Assembly: GCF_023520895.1 (NCBI RefSeq)
Contig: NZ_CP026029.1
Location: 4,340,001 to 4,404,000 of the forward strand
Origin: Paenibacillus sp. PK3_47
Lineage (GTDB): Bacteria > Bacillota > Bacilli > Paenibacillales > Paenibacillaceae
Reading direction: 5' to 3'
Length of the DNA: 64,000 bases
Shown: piece by piece, positions 1 through 8,563 of the stretch
Numbering within the stretch: position 1 is the first letter of the stretch
Layout of the letters: every line of letters starts with the position of its first letter
Position numbers and translations under genes: made by a program
Notes under the pieces: model-generated
The model's input: only the letters and a program-made list of their open reading frames with translations
Told to the model about the DNA's origin: nothing
Databases searched by the model: none

Positions 1-492
1 ATTACCCGCAACGGGGAGGACTACGTGAAGCTGTCTGAGGAAATCCGGCATTCCCGGATGTATACCGAAATCCAGAAGCTTCGCTTTTCCAGGCGTATTC
101 AAGTCCAGTTTGACGAGATGCCGGAAGAGATGGGGGAGATCCGTGTTCCCAGGCTGATTACCCAGCCGCTGATTGAGAACGCCTATGAACACAGTCTTGA
201 AAAAATGCCTGAGGAGGGCATGCTGCGGGTATCCTTTGAATCCTCTTCCAGTGAGGCCCGCATTATTATAGAAGATAACGGTAACGACCTGGACGATGCA
301 GGGATAAAACTGCTTCAGGAAAAACTGCTGTACCCGCTGAAATTCCCGGAGATGACAGGGATGATGAATATTCACCGCAGAATCAGCCTTATTCATGGAG
401 AAGGCAGCGGACTGGAGATTTCACGAAGCGGGCTGGGGGGACTTAAAGTGATCATACGGATTTGCATAAAGGGGGAAGAGGACGATGTATAG
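1..492 (+). CDS. Sensor histidine kinase, C-terminal part (YesM-like), 5' truncated by window edge
   Basis: The reading frame is open from base 1, so the gene begins upstream of the window and only the last ~163 residues are present. What remains is the end of the dimerisation/phosphoacceptor region and the GHKL-type ATP-binding domain. The N-box is visible in the stretch around LITQPLIENAYEH, and a later IEDNG motif binds nucleotide. This combination is typical of membrane-bound YesM/LytS-family kinases that control sugar uptake. The 3' end overlaps the start of the response regulator gene by 8 bases, so the two form a translationally coupled pair. The stimulus cannot be read from this fragment. 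From the neighbours, a xylan-derived sugar is a reasonable inference. Confidence 0.9.
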   Translation: MTRNGEDYVKLSEEIRHSRMYTEIQKLRFSRRIQVQFDEMPEEMGEIRVPRLITQPLIENAYEHSLEKMPEEGMLRVSFESSSSEARIIIEDNGNDLDDAGIKLLQEKLLYPLKFPEMTGMMNIHRRISLIHGEGSGLEISRSGLGGLKVIIRICIKGEEDDV

Positions 493-2107
493 ACTGCTCG
501 TGGTGGATGACGAAGAGATTATTACAGACACCCTGCATGAAGTACTGACTCAATTTATGCCGGAGAAGCTGGATGTCTGCAAGGCGTATTCTTCCAGGGA
601 AGCCTTGGTCTGGATGGAACGGACACGGATTGATATGGTGTTGACCGATATCCGGATGCCCGGCATGAGCGGCCTGGAGCTGTCGGAGAACATCAGGAAC
701 CTCTGGCCGAGGTGCAAAATTATTTTTTTGACCGGGTACAGCGAATTTGACTATGCCTATCAAGCCATTCAGATGACCGGAATGCGTTATGTCCTCAAAA
801 CAGAAGGATACGACAAAGTGGTGTCGACCGTTGAGGAGACGCTGCGGGAGATTGAGCAGAGCAGGAGAGTGGAAGCGCTTATCGCCCAGTCCACTGAACA
901 TATGCTTGCCTTGGAGTTAACGGCTCAGGGAGGATATTTCAGGCATCTTCTTCAGGACAGCCGGATGTTTGGAAAAGATACCGGGATGCTGGAGCAGGAC
1001 TTCAGTGTTCTGAATATCGGGCTTGATCCCCGTGCGCCTGTGACCCTGATTCTGGGCCGTCCAGAGTATCAAGGGGAAGCAAGCTATACCGAATCGAGCC
1101 GAAAACTCACAACGGCCCGCCTGATCTGGGATTCTTATCTGGCAGGGAAAACACAGCATGTTGGAATAGAGGATAAATACGGGGGCCTGCTGTGGTTCCT
1201 TCAGCCGGCTTCAGCTGAATTGAAGGATTCAGAGCACCAGCTGAAGCGTTATCTGGAAGGGACACTGGAGCTTATCCAGGAAGCCTGCCTGGAGGAGCTT
1301 CAGCTGCCGCTCGCTTTTACTGCCGGTGTTCCCTGCTCCTGGGATGCTGTATCCGCACAATACGAACGGCTTCGTCAAGTGCAGCAGATCAGAGCCGTAA
1401 GCGGGTCTTCTGTCGTCTGGAGCGGACAGTCCGGGACAGGGGAGACGAGGGAGGAACTGCGGATCAGCTCCCGTACAGACATTATAGCTGCCCATCTAGA
1501 AGCAGGCCGCAAGGAGAAATTACATGAATCTTTGAATGATACCATTTGTTATATTCTGCAGGGTCATTGGGATGTCAACCAGGTGACGGAAGCTTATTAT
1601 ACGCTGGCACTTGTATTTCTGTCCTGTATCAACCGCTGGGGCTTACAGAAAGAACAATTAGGGGACTATAGCAAATTAATGAGGTTGGATGAGCATGCTT
1701 CCATTGCAGCTTCCTTTCAGTACTTGTCGGGTGCTGCCGCTGCTATCCTCGACGCCAGACAGTCTGATGAGCATAATCAGGCTTCAAATGCCATTGAACG
1801 GATCTGCCATTATATCGACAATAACCTTGGCGAGGACCTGTCTCTTGTCCGTCTGGCTGAACTGAATCACTTTAATCCGACCTATCTGTCCCGTTTTTTC
1901 AAGCAGGAACAAGGCATTAACCTGTCTGATTACATTGACGAGTGCCGGGTGCGCCGCGCAATGGAGATGCTAAAAGCGGAGGGGGTCAAAATCAGGGAAG
2001 TAGCGGCGGCGGTCGGTTATGAAGCAGCCCACTCCTTTACCCGTTTCTTCAAGAAAGTAACAGGCATGACACCTCAGGAGTACCGTGACACGTTCACGAA
2101 TTATTAA
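485..2107 (+). CDS. Response regulator with AraC-type DNA-binding domain (YesN-like)
   Basis: This is a 540-residue partner of the upstream kinase. The N-terminal receiver (about residues 1-120) has the acidic pair Asp8-Asp9 and the phosphoacceptor Asp55 in the TDIRMPGMSG context. A poorly conserved middle region (about 130-430) is typical of long YesN-type regulators. The C-terminal ~100 residues carry two AraC helix-turn-helix units, with the signatures HFNPTYLSRFFK and VGYEAAHSFTRFFKK. The family usually activates sugar ABC transporter and glycoside hydrolase operons. The gene lies upstream of the xylan transporter genes, so control of that operon is the natural inference. A GC-rich hairpin follows its stop codon. 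Confidence 0.93.
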   Translation: MYRLLVVDDEEIITDTLHEVLTQFMPEKLDVCKAYSSREALVWMERTRIDMVLTDIRMPGMSGLELSENIRNLWPRCKIIFLTGYSEFDYAYQAIQMTGMRYVLKTEGYDKVVSTVEETLREIEQSRRVEALIAQSTEHMLALELTAQGGYFRHLLQDSRMFGKDTGMLEQDFSVLNIGLDPRAPVTLILGRPEYQGEASYTESSRKLTTARLIWDSYLAGKTQHVGIEDKYGGLLWFLQPASAELKDSEHQLKRYLEGTLELIQEACLEELQLPLAFTAGVPCSWDAVSAQYERLRQVQQIRAVSGSSVVWSGQSGTGETREELRISSRTDIIAAHLEAGRKEKLHESLNDTICYILQGHWDVNQVTEAYYTLALVFLSCINRWGLQKEQLGDYSKLMRLDEHASIAASFQYLSGAAAAILDARQSDEHNQASNAIERICHYIDNNLGEDLSLVRLAELNHFNPTYLSRFFKQEQGINLSDYIDECRVRRAMEMLKAEGVKIREVAAAVGYEAAHSFTRFFKKVTGMTPQEYRDTFTNY

Positions 2108-2120
2108 TCACAGAATCCGG

Positions 2121-2165
2121 CAGCGGCGACATGACTTAAAGGTCATGAATCGCCGCTGTTTCATG
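2121..2165. terminator. Hairpin between convergent regulator genes, probable bidirectional terminator
   Basis: CAGCGGCGA (2121-2129) pairs with TCGCCGCTG (2150-2158). An inner ATGAC/GTCAT stem extends the hairpin. It lies between the stops of two convergent genes (2107 and 2173). The T-rich tail is short and interrupted, so termination may be incomplete. Confidence 0.65.
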
Positions 2166-2172
2166 TGTGTAT

Positions 2173-2913
2173 CTATGCAGTTATCAATGTCTGCTTGCGG
2201 TATTCATTGGCGCTTGTTCCGGTGTACTCCTTGAACTTCTTGTAGAACCAGTCGGTTTCCGAGTATCCGACTTCCCTGGAGATTTCATAGATCCGCATTT
2301 CAGTGTTTTCCAGCAAATGTTTGGCCTTCTCCATACGCTGCTGGAGGAGGTATTCATTGAAGGAGATCTGCTCTTCACTTTTGAATTTTTGCCCCAGATA
2401 GGCACAGTTGAAGTGCAGGGCTTCAGAGATCTTTTTCAGCGAGATATTCTGGTGCAGCTCCTCCTGGACATATTTTTTAACCATATCAATAATAGAGTTT
2501 TGACAATGGGGCTGCGGAGCCTTTACGGCGTCTTTGAGCGGTGCATCAAGATTACGCCTGAGCTTAGAGAGACTGTCCAGCAGTTCGGATGACTGTACAG
2601 GATCCGCTAAGTAATCGTTTACCTGATAGTGCAGAGCCTGACGGGCCAGATTGAAATCCTGTCCTCCGCCAATCAAAATGATCGGGATGCGGCTTTTTTG
2701 GCGAATAAGTCCGCATAACTGCAGACCGAAGGATTGTAAGCGCTTTATATTTACTAAAACAAGAATATGGGCAGGATTGTCAACATGGTACAGTGCGTCA
2801 GTAATATTATCCGCAGTAGTGTGAATGCAAAAACCGGCCTGATTCCAGTCCAGCATATGCAGCAAGGCTTCCGATGAATCTGAATTAGGATCCACAAGCA
2901 GTATCTTATACAA
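2173..2913 (-). CDS. AraC-type response regulator with degenerate receiver domain
   Basis: This 246-residue protein starts at a TTG preceded by a GGGGAAAG ribosome binding site. The N-terminal ~115 residues have the length and pattern of a receiver domain, but its key residues are missing. The acidic pair is reduced to Asp8-Pro9. The phosphoacceptor position is Asn55 (in LVNIKRL). The conserved Lys is lost (DYLADP instead of DYLxKP). The C-terminal ~100 residues form a normal AraC double helix-turn-helix, with FNCAYLGQKFK and VGYSETDWFYKKF. The gene is convergent with the preceding regulator and divergent from the transporter genes. It is probably a phosphorylation-independent regulator of that operon or of itself. 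A stand-alone AraC activator that responds to a ligand or partner protein is also possible. Confidence 0.88.
   Translation of the reverse strand: MYKILLVDPNSDSSEALLHMLDWNQAGFCIHTTADNITDALYHVDNPAHILVLVNIKRLQSFGLQLCGLIRQKSRIPIILIGGGQDFNLARQALHYQVNDYLADPVQSSELLDSLSKLRRNLDAPLKDAVKAPQPHCQNSIIDMVKKYVQEELHQNISLKKISEALHFNCAYLGQKFKSEEQISFNEYLLQQRMEKAKHLLENTEMRIYEISREVGYSETDWFYKKFKEYTGTSANEYRKQTLITA
2734..2748. promoter_or_regulatory. Second cre-like site, inside the degenerate regulator gene
   Basis: TTGTAAGCGCTTTAT has the same TTGTAAGCGCT core as the site upstream of the substrate-binding protein, about 400 bases away. It lies inside coding sequence. A roadblock role for CcpA is possible, but chance occurrence cannot be excluded. 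Confidence 0.3.
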
Positions 2914-3135
2914 GATGCTTTCCCCGCTTTCATCAAAAAATAGTCATCCGCAGTGACTGATGTTCATAAATCCTGACTACGCTCTTATTATGGTTCAACC
3001 TGAAGGGGAGTGACAATGTGCAACTTTTTATTAACCGTGCATTTGTTTACCTGTTCAACAAAGTGCATTTTTACGCGGCAATGATCTATAAATGAACAGG
3101 TTCACCCCTGAAAATCAGCAGGTTGTCGATCAATT

Positions 3136-3150
3136 TTGTAAGCGCTACAC
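3136..3150. promoter_or_regulatory. cre-like operator upstream of the sugar-binding lipoprotein
   Basis: TTGTAAGCGCTACAC matches the CcpA catabolite-responsive element consensus WTGNAANCGNWNNCW at 13 of 15 positions. It sits 41 bases before the start codon of the substrate-binding protein. This is where carbon catabolite repression of a xylan operon would be expected. A local LacI-family operator would look similar, but no such regulator is in the window. No convincing -35/-10 pair could be assigned in the 277-base gap. Confidence 0.5.
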
Positions 3151-3190
3151 TTTTGATTGTTACCCAATCACAGAAGGGGAGGTCCCAAAA

Positions 3191-4600
3191 ATGTTATACA
3201 AAAAGCTCTGTACAACGCTTCTCAGTTTGACAATGGTATTCACGCTTGCGGCCTGCAGCAGCGGTAATTCGGGAAGCGGCGGTAATGCCCAGGGCAACAC
3301 TGCCACTCCGGCGCCGGCTGAAGCAGCAGAAAACAGCGGCAACGGAAACAACGGGAACACAGCTGGGAACAATGCCGCTGCGGAGGAGGATGTTGAAGCT
3401 ACGCCTGAGATGGATTTTGATATGGGAGGCAGGACCATCAAGATTGTAGCCTGGTGGGATATGACGATCCCGGAGGATAATCCGGATAATATCCAGAGAA
3501 AAAAGAATCTGGATGAACTGATGAAAAAGCATAACTTCAAGGTTGAATATGTGAATATTGATTTCGGTGAGTACCAGGCGAAGGTAACTGCTTCCCTGCT
3601 GGCCGGGGAACCGATCGGAGATATTGTCCGTCTCGGGAAATCCTACATGATCCCGGCGCTCGTTAAACAGGATTTGCTCTGGCCGGTCGATGAATATACG
3701 AAGAATGCCCGGGTGTTCAATCAGAAAACGACTAATGAATACATGCAGTATAACGGCAGGGGCTATGCTTTCACCGAGAACCAGGCTAATCTGGTTCAGG
3801 GCATTTTCTACAACAAAACGCTGATGAACAAGCTGGGAATGAAACCGCTCCAGGAGTATGTCGATGAAGATACCTGGAACTGGGATACATTCATTCAGGT
3901 AGCCAAGGATGCCAACAAGGATACGAACAATGACGGCAAGCTGGATACTTGGGGACTCGCTAACAACGGTCTGATGGACCAGGCGCTTTATTCGAACGAA
4001 GCCACACTGACAAGCGGCGACAAGCAGACACTGGATGATCCGAAAACGCTTGAATCCTTTGGCCTGGTATCCCGCCTGGCTACAGAGAAGGTGTCCCGTC
4101 CGACTGAAGGCGGAGACTGGACCGAGCCTGCCCAATTCTTCCGCCAAGGCAACACATTGATGTATGCCGGTGCGCTGTATGAATTGAACGGCTTCAAGAC
4201 CGATATGCAGGATTATGAGCTCAGCTTCGTTCCGTTCCCGAAAGGTCCGAGTGCAACTACCTATCACTCTGCCGAAGCGCTCTATCAGGCACTGACGATT
4301 CCGAAGGCCGTGGAGAATCCGGAACAGCTGATGTACATCTGGGAGAAGATTAATGATATCGACTCCATCTATGATTATCCTGACCAGGGTTCGTATGAGT
4401 CCGTCTTCACCACCGAGGAAGATATTGAAAACGCCAAAATGGTCGCTCCGAACATGGTGGTTCTTGACCATAATACGTTCCCGAATCTGCCGTACTACGA
4501 CATTATCGGTGAACTGACCTCAGGCAATTCGGTATCGACTGTTGTCGAGAAATATAAGGCGAAGGTGCAGGCAGCCATTGACGAAGTTTATAAAAAATAA
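3191..4600 (+). CDS. ABC transporter extracellular sugar-binding lipoprotein
   Basis: This is a 469-residue family 1 substrate-binding lipoprotein for oligosaccharide import. The start at 3191 is preferred over an in-frame ATG at 3092. It has a GGGGAGG ribosome binding site and begins directly with a lipoprotein signal peptide, MLYKKLC to LAAC, with lipidated Cys22. A low-complexity Gly/Asn/Ala linker (about residues 23-70) tethers the binding domain. DTNNDGKLD resembles the calcium-binding loop often seen in these proteins. A cre-like site lies upstream and a stem-loop follows the stop. The permeases come only after another gene. The family and neighbours suggest xylo-oligosaccharides as ligand. 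The ligand itself is not visible in the sequence. Confidence 0.93.
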   Translation: MLYKKLCTTLLSLTMVFTLAACSSGNSGSGGNAQGNTATPAPAEAAENSGNGNNGNTAGNNAAAEEDVEATPEMDFDMGGRTIKIVAWWDMTIPEDNPDNIQRKKNLDELMKKHNFKVEYVNIDFGEYQAKVTASLLAGEPIGDIVRLGKSYMIPALVKQDLLWPVDEYTKNARVFNQKTTNEYMQYNGRGYAFTENQANLVQGIFYNKTLMNKLGMKPLQEYVDEDTWNWDTFIQVAKDANKDTNNDGKLDTWGLANNGLMDQALYSNEATLTSGDKQTLDDPKTLESFGLVSRLATEKVSRPTEGGDWTEPAQFFRQGNTLMYAGALYELNGFKTDMQDYELSFVPFPKGPSATTYHSAEALYQALTIPKAVENPEQLMYIWEKINDIDSIYDYPDQGSYESVFTTEEDIENAKMVAPNMVVLDHNTFPNLPYYDIIGELTSGNSVSTVVEKYKAKVQAAIDEVYKK

Positions 4601-4614
4601 CCGTTAACCATGAT

Positions 4615-4649
4615 GTCCCCATGTAGAAGAAGCATTCTATAATGGGGAC
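4615..4649 (+). terminator. Intercistronic stem-loop after the sugar-binding protein gene
   Basis: GTCCCCAT (4615-4622) pairs perfectly with ATGGGGAC (4642-4649), with an inner TAGAA/TTCTA stem. There is no T-run after it, only TCATTATTAAA. It is therefore more likely a partial terminator or RNA-stabilising hairpin than a full terminator. Such hairpins commonly raise the level of binding-protein mRNA over permease mRNA in ABC operons. Confidence 0.5.
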
Positions 4650-4691
4650 TCATTATTAAACTGCAATCTCTGGTGCTGGAGGGGAGAAGCG

Positions 4692-7601
4692 TTGAACATC
4701 AGAAAGAGGAAGTATGGCATAGGCATTGTTGTTGTAATCATTGCCTGCGTTCTTATTGCGGTCGCCGCCAGTGCGGGTGATGCCCCGCAGAAGCGGATCT
4801 ACGCAATGAACGACTTTGTCCCGGTTACGGATAATACCGCCGGGGACGGCTATGGGGAATACAGGCAGGCCCATTCAGCGAGCGGGCGGCCGGACAAAAT
4901 TATACGTATTGAAGGCGAACGTTATAGCCGTCTAGACGGTGAAGACTTTGAGGTCGTCAGCGGCTATGAGGGGCTTGAAGGACAGGCGGTAATTACACCG
5001 GACACGGGCAGCATCACTTGGAAGGCCGAGATTGCGGAAGCGGGGCTGTACAATGCACGGATTCACTACTTCCCGGTCGAAGGCAAGAGCTCTTCGATTG
5101 AAAGATCGCTGGCAATTAACGGGAAGATTCCCTTTGCGGAATCCGGGAATTTGATTCTTTACCGCTTATGGGGAAGCCGTGAGGCTGAAGTAGGGCGGGA
5201 TGACCGCGGGAATGATCTGCGTCCTTCTCAGATTGAGAAGCCGCAGTGGCAGCTGTCCCCCTTCACTGATAGCGACGGTTATTATGAGGAGCCTTATCAG
5301 TTTTATTTCGGGCAAGGTGAACAAGAGATCACGCTCGCCGCGGTCAGAGAGCCGCTGGCCATTGATTATATTGAGCTGTATCAGGATGGGGGCGTCAAGC
5401 CTTATGCTGAGCTGGCAGGCACGTATGAGTCCCTTGGACTCAAACCGGCGGAAGGCCATTATGTAGTCGTTCAGGCAGAAGACGCTGCGCTGAAATCTTC
5501 CCCGACCTTGTACCCGCTTTCTGACAGGTCCAGTCCGTCAGTTGAGCCTTACGACGTCTCCAAAATCCGTATTAATACGATTGGCGGACTGAACTGGAAG
5601 CTTCCGGGGCAGTGGATCGAATGGGAAATTGATGTACCGGAAGAGGGATTGTACCAGATTGCGCTCAAAGTCAAGCAGGATCAGCTGCGGGGCGTGTTTG
5701 CTACAAGGAGCCTGACGATTGACGGTGTAATTCCGTTTGAGGAAATGAAGCGGATCCAGTTTGCCTTTAATATGGACTGGAAAATGGATGTGCTGGGCGG
5801 AGAGGAGCCTTATCTGTTCCATCTGACCGAGGGCAAGCACAAGCTCCGCATGACGGTGACGCTGGGTGATCTGGCCCCGCTTCTGCAGACGATCGAGTCC
5901 AGCGTGCTTCAATTGAATGAAATGTACCGGAAAATCATGATCATCACGTCGAATACACCGGATGCGTACCGCGATTATCAGCTGGTAAAGCGGATACCGG
6001 ACATGGTTGAGGTGTTCAAGACCCAGGCCGAAACTATTCGCAGTGTCGCTGAGTACTTGGAGAAATCTACCGGAGAACGGAGCGACAAGGTAGCTGTGCT
6101 GTATACGCTGGTCCATCAGCTGGAGGAAATGATCAAGGACCCGGAGACAGTTCCGCGGCGTCTGACCTCCTTCAAGACGAATGTAGGCGGACTCGGAACC
6201 TGGATTCTTACGGTCCGCGAGCAGCCGCTTACGCTGGATTATCTGGTAGTGTCTTCACCGGGCCATACGCTGCCCAAGGCGCAATCGCCGGCCCTGGCCA
6301 AAATCAAGCATGAGGTCGGTGCCTTGTTCTCCTCCTATACAGAGGACTATGACAGCATCGGCAACACCACGGAGAATCAGAAATCCGTAACCGTCTGGAT
6401 TACGACCGGACGGGATCAGGCCCAGGTACTCAAAAGTATGATTGACGAAACTTTTACGCCGGATACGGATATATCCGTCCATCTCCGGCTCGTGCCCGCG
6501 AACATTCTGCTGCCTGCGACCCTGTCCGGTGAAGGACCGGATGTCGCGATGCAGATTGGCGAGGATATTCCCGTCAATTACGCGATGCGTGACTCTGCCG
6601 CCGATCTGACCCAATTCTCAGATTTCGGGGAGATTTCTTCCAGATTCAGGGACAGTGCGCTGGAACCTTATAAATACAATGGCGGTATATATGCGCTGCC
6701 GGAGCAGCAGACGTTCCCGATGCTGTTCTACCGCAAGGATATATTGCAGGAGCTTGGCCTGACGCCTCCGGAGACCTGGCAGGATGTCTATAACATGATT
6801 TCGGTGCTGCAGAAGCACAACATGGAATTCTATCTTCCTATCGAGAATCCGACGAACAATGCGACGATTGTGCCGAATGCGACCTTCTCCATGCTGCTCT
6901 ATCAGCATGACGGATCGTTCTACCGTGAAGAAGGCCAGAAGAGCGGACTGGATTCTGATATTTCCATGGAAGCGTTCAAGAAGTGGACGCAATTCTACAC
7001 GAATTACAAATTCCCGCTTCAGGCGGACTTTCCGAACCGGTTCCGGACCGGCGAAATGCCGATTGGGATCGCAGATTATACCATTTACAACAATCTGAAG
7101 GTTATGGCACCGGAAATCAAGGGACTGTGGGATTTCACTCTGGTTCCGGGGACGGAGCTTCCGGACCATTCGGTCAATCATAAGGTAGCCAGCCATACGA
7201 CCGGCGTTCTGATGCTGGAGAACGCGGATGACAAGGATTCCGCCTGGGAATTCATGAAGTGGTGGACGGACAGCAGCACCCAGATTATGTACGGCCGCCA
7301 GATGGAGGGCCTGCTCGGTGAATCGGCCAGATATCCGACGGCCAATATCGAAGCCCTGGAGCAGCTGCCATGGCCAGTCAAGGATTATAACAATCTGGAG
7401 AGCCAGTGGCAATGGGTTGAAGGCATTCCCCAGATTCCGGGCGGTTACTTCACAGGCCGGCATCTTGATAACGCTTTCCGCAAGGTGGTCAACGGCAATG
7501 AGAATCCCCGGGAAGCCCTGTCGGATTATATTCTGTATATCAATGATGAAATAGCGATCAAGCGCAAAGAGTTCAATTTGCCGTATTCGTTTGGGGGGTA
7601 G
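4692..7601 (+). CDS. Large extracellular solute-binding protein with two N-terminal carbohydrate-binding-like domains
   Basis: The protein has 969 residues and starts at a TTG with a GGAGGGG ribosome binding site. A hydrophobic N-terminal segment (residues ~9-28) is a signal peptide or anchor. Two beta-sandwich-like regions follow, at about residues 70-240 and 255-415. Both read like CBM6/35-type modules (for example IIRIEGERYSRLDGED and YVVVQAEDAALKSS). A helical stretch (about 420-550) precedes a complete family 1 sugar-binding domain (about 565-950), with FPMLFYRKDILQELGL and a Trp-rich end. Ordinary binding proteins are 400-550 residues, so the N-terminal half is additional. It stops 4 bases before the first permease start. 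The protein may hold polymer at the cell surface while presenting oligosaccharide to the permeases. That role is inferred. Confidence 0.88.
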   Translation: MNIRKRKYGIGIVVVIIACVLIAVAASAGDAPQKRIYAMNDFVPVTDNTAGDGYGEYRQAHSASGRPDKIIRIEGERYSRLDGEDFEVVSGYEGLEGQAVITPDTGSITWKAEIAEAGLYNARIHYFPVEGKSSSIERSLAINGKIPFAESGNLILYRLWGSREAEVGRDDRGNDLRPSQIEKPQWQLSPFTDSDGYYEEPYQFYFGQGEQEITLAAVREPLAIDYIELYQDGGVKPYAELAGTYESLGLKPAEGHYVVVQAEDAALKSSPTLYPLSDRSSPSVEPYDVSKIRINTIGGLNWKLPGQWIEWEIDVPEEGLYQIALKVKQDQLRGVFATRSLTIDGVIPFEEMKRIQFAFNMDWKMDVLGGEEPYLFHLTEGKHKLRMTVTLGDLAPLLQTIESSVLQLNEMYRKIMIITSNTPDAYRDYQLVKRIPDMVEVFKTQAETIRSVAEYLEKSTGERSDKVAVLYTLVHQLEEMIKDPETVPRRLTSFKTNVGGLGTWILTVREQPLTLDYLVVSSPGHTLPKAQSPALAKIKHEVGALFSSYTEDYDSIGNTTENQKSVTVWITTGRDQAQVLKSMIDETFTPDTDISVHLRLVPANILLPATLSGEGPDVAMQIGEDIPVNYAMRDSAADLTQFSDFGEISSRFRDSALEPYKYNGGIYALPEQQTFPMLFYRKDILQELGLTPPETWQDVYNMISVLQKHNMEFYLPIENPTNNATIVPNATFSMLLYQHDGSFYREEGQKSGLDSDISMEAFKKWTQFYTNYKFPLQADFPNRFRTGEMPIGIADYTIYNNLKVMAPEIKGLWDFTLVPGTELPDHSVNHKVASHTTGVLMLENADDKDSAWEFMKWWTDSSTQIMYGRQMEGLLGESARYPTANIEALEQLPWPVKDYNNLESQWQWVEGIPQIPGGYFTGRHLDNAFRKVVNGNENPREALSDYILYINDEIAIKRKEFNLPYSFGG

Positions 7602-7605
7602 GAAG

Positions 7606-8562
7606 ATGCAAGTGGAAGCCGCCGATCGGTCAGTACCGGTTCACAGCCCTGCAGCGAAGGAACCGGTATGGGCCCGAAACTGGAGGGAAATCAAGAAGAG
7701 CAAGCACCATTATATCCTGATGGCTCCGTACATGATCCTTTTTTTCATGTTCACCGTCATTCCGGTAGTCTTTTCCATGATACTTAGCTTCTTCTACTTT
7801 AACATGCTGGAGTTTCCGAGATTTGTCGGTCTGCAGAATTATTCCAGGCTGCTGCTCGGTGACGATGTATTTATGATTGCACTTAAGAATACGCTGATGT
7901 TCGCGGTAATTACCGGTCCGGTCAGCTATATCGCCTGTTTTCTGTTTGCCTGGATCATCAATGAACTGTCACCCAAAATACGCGCATTTATGACGCTGGT
8001 ATTCTACGCGCCGTCCATTGCCGGAAATGTGTATTTCATTTGGCTGATCTTCTTCTCCGGTGATGCCTACGGCTATCTGAACGGTTTCCTGATGAAAACA
8101 GGATTCATTCTTGAACCGGTTCAGTGGCTGACCAATGAACAATACATTCTGACCATCATCATTATTGTACAGCTCTGGCTGAGTCTCGGCACCAGCTTTC
8201 TGGCCTTTATCGCGGGACTGCAGACGGTCGACCACACCCTGATCGAAGCCGGATCCATTGACGGTATAAAAAACCGCTGGCAGGAGCTGTGGTTCATCAC
8301 GCTTCCTTCCATGCGGCCGCAGCTGATGTTCGGCGCTGTCATGCAGATTACGAGCTCTTTTGCCGTGGCTGATGTTGCCATTGCACTTGCAGGGTTTCCG
8401 AGTGTCAACTATGCGGCCCATACGATTGTGACCCATTTGATGGACTACGGTACGATCCGCTTTGAGATGGGTTATGCTTCGGCTATCGCGACGGTACTCT
8501 TTGGTCTGATGCTTGGGGCAAACCTGCTTATACAGAAACTGCTCAGAAAGGTGGGGGAGTGA
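7606..8562 (+). CDS. Sugar ABC transporter permease (MalF/UgpA-type)
   Basis: This 318-residue inner-membrane permease starts at ATG 7606 behind GGGGGGTAGGAAG, rather than at an upstream in-frame TTG. It has about six hydrophobic segments. The EAA loop that contacts the ATPase is recognisable as EAGSIDGIKNRWQELWFITLP. A basic N-terminus precedes the first membrane span. It follows the large binding protein by 4 bases and pairs with the next gene. No ATPase gene is linked. In Firmicutes a shared MsmX-type ATPase usually energises such importers. Confidence 0.93.
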   Translation: MQVEAADRSVPVHSPAAKEPVWARNWREIKKSKHHYILMAPYMILFFMFTVIPVVFSMILSFFYFNMLEFPRFVGLQNYSRLLLGDDVFMIALKNTLMFAVITGPVSYIACFLFAWIINELSPKIRAFMTLVFYAPSIAGNVYFIWLIFFSGDAYGYLNGFLMKTGFILEPVQWLTNEQYILTIIIIVQLWLSLGTSFLAFIAGLQTVDHTLIEAGSIDGIKNRWQELWFITLPSMRPQLMFGAVMQITSSFAVADVAIALAGFPSVNYAAHTIVTHLMDYGTIRFEMGYASAIATVLFGLMLGANLLIQKLLRKVGE

Positions 8563-8563
8563 A

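Noticed and set aside
2167..2592. Plus-strand open frame of 141 codons over the degenerate regulator
   Set aside because: It is the complement of the AraC helix-turn-helix region and has no domain of its own.
3092..3190. N-terminal extension of the sugar-binding protein from ATG 3092
   Set aside because: It would bury the lipoprotein signal peptide 33 residues inside the protein. The start at 3191 has a better ribosome binding site. The extension also overlaps the cre-like site.
3194..4471. Long antisense open frame (425 codons) opposite the sugar-binding lipoprotein gene
   Set aside because: The plus-strand frame has a lipoprotein signal and family-typical domains. The antisense frame has no recognisable domain or ribosome binding site and follows from codon bias.
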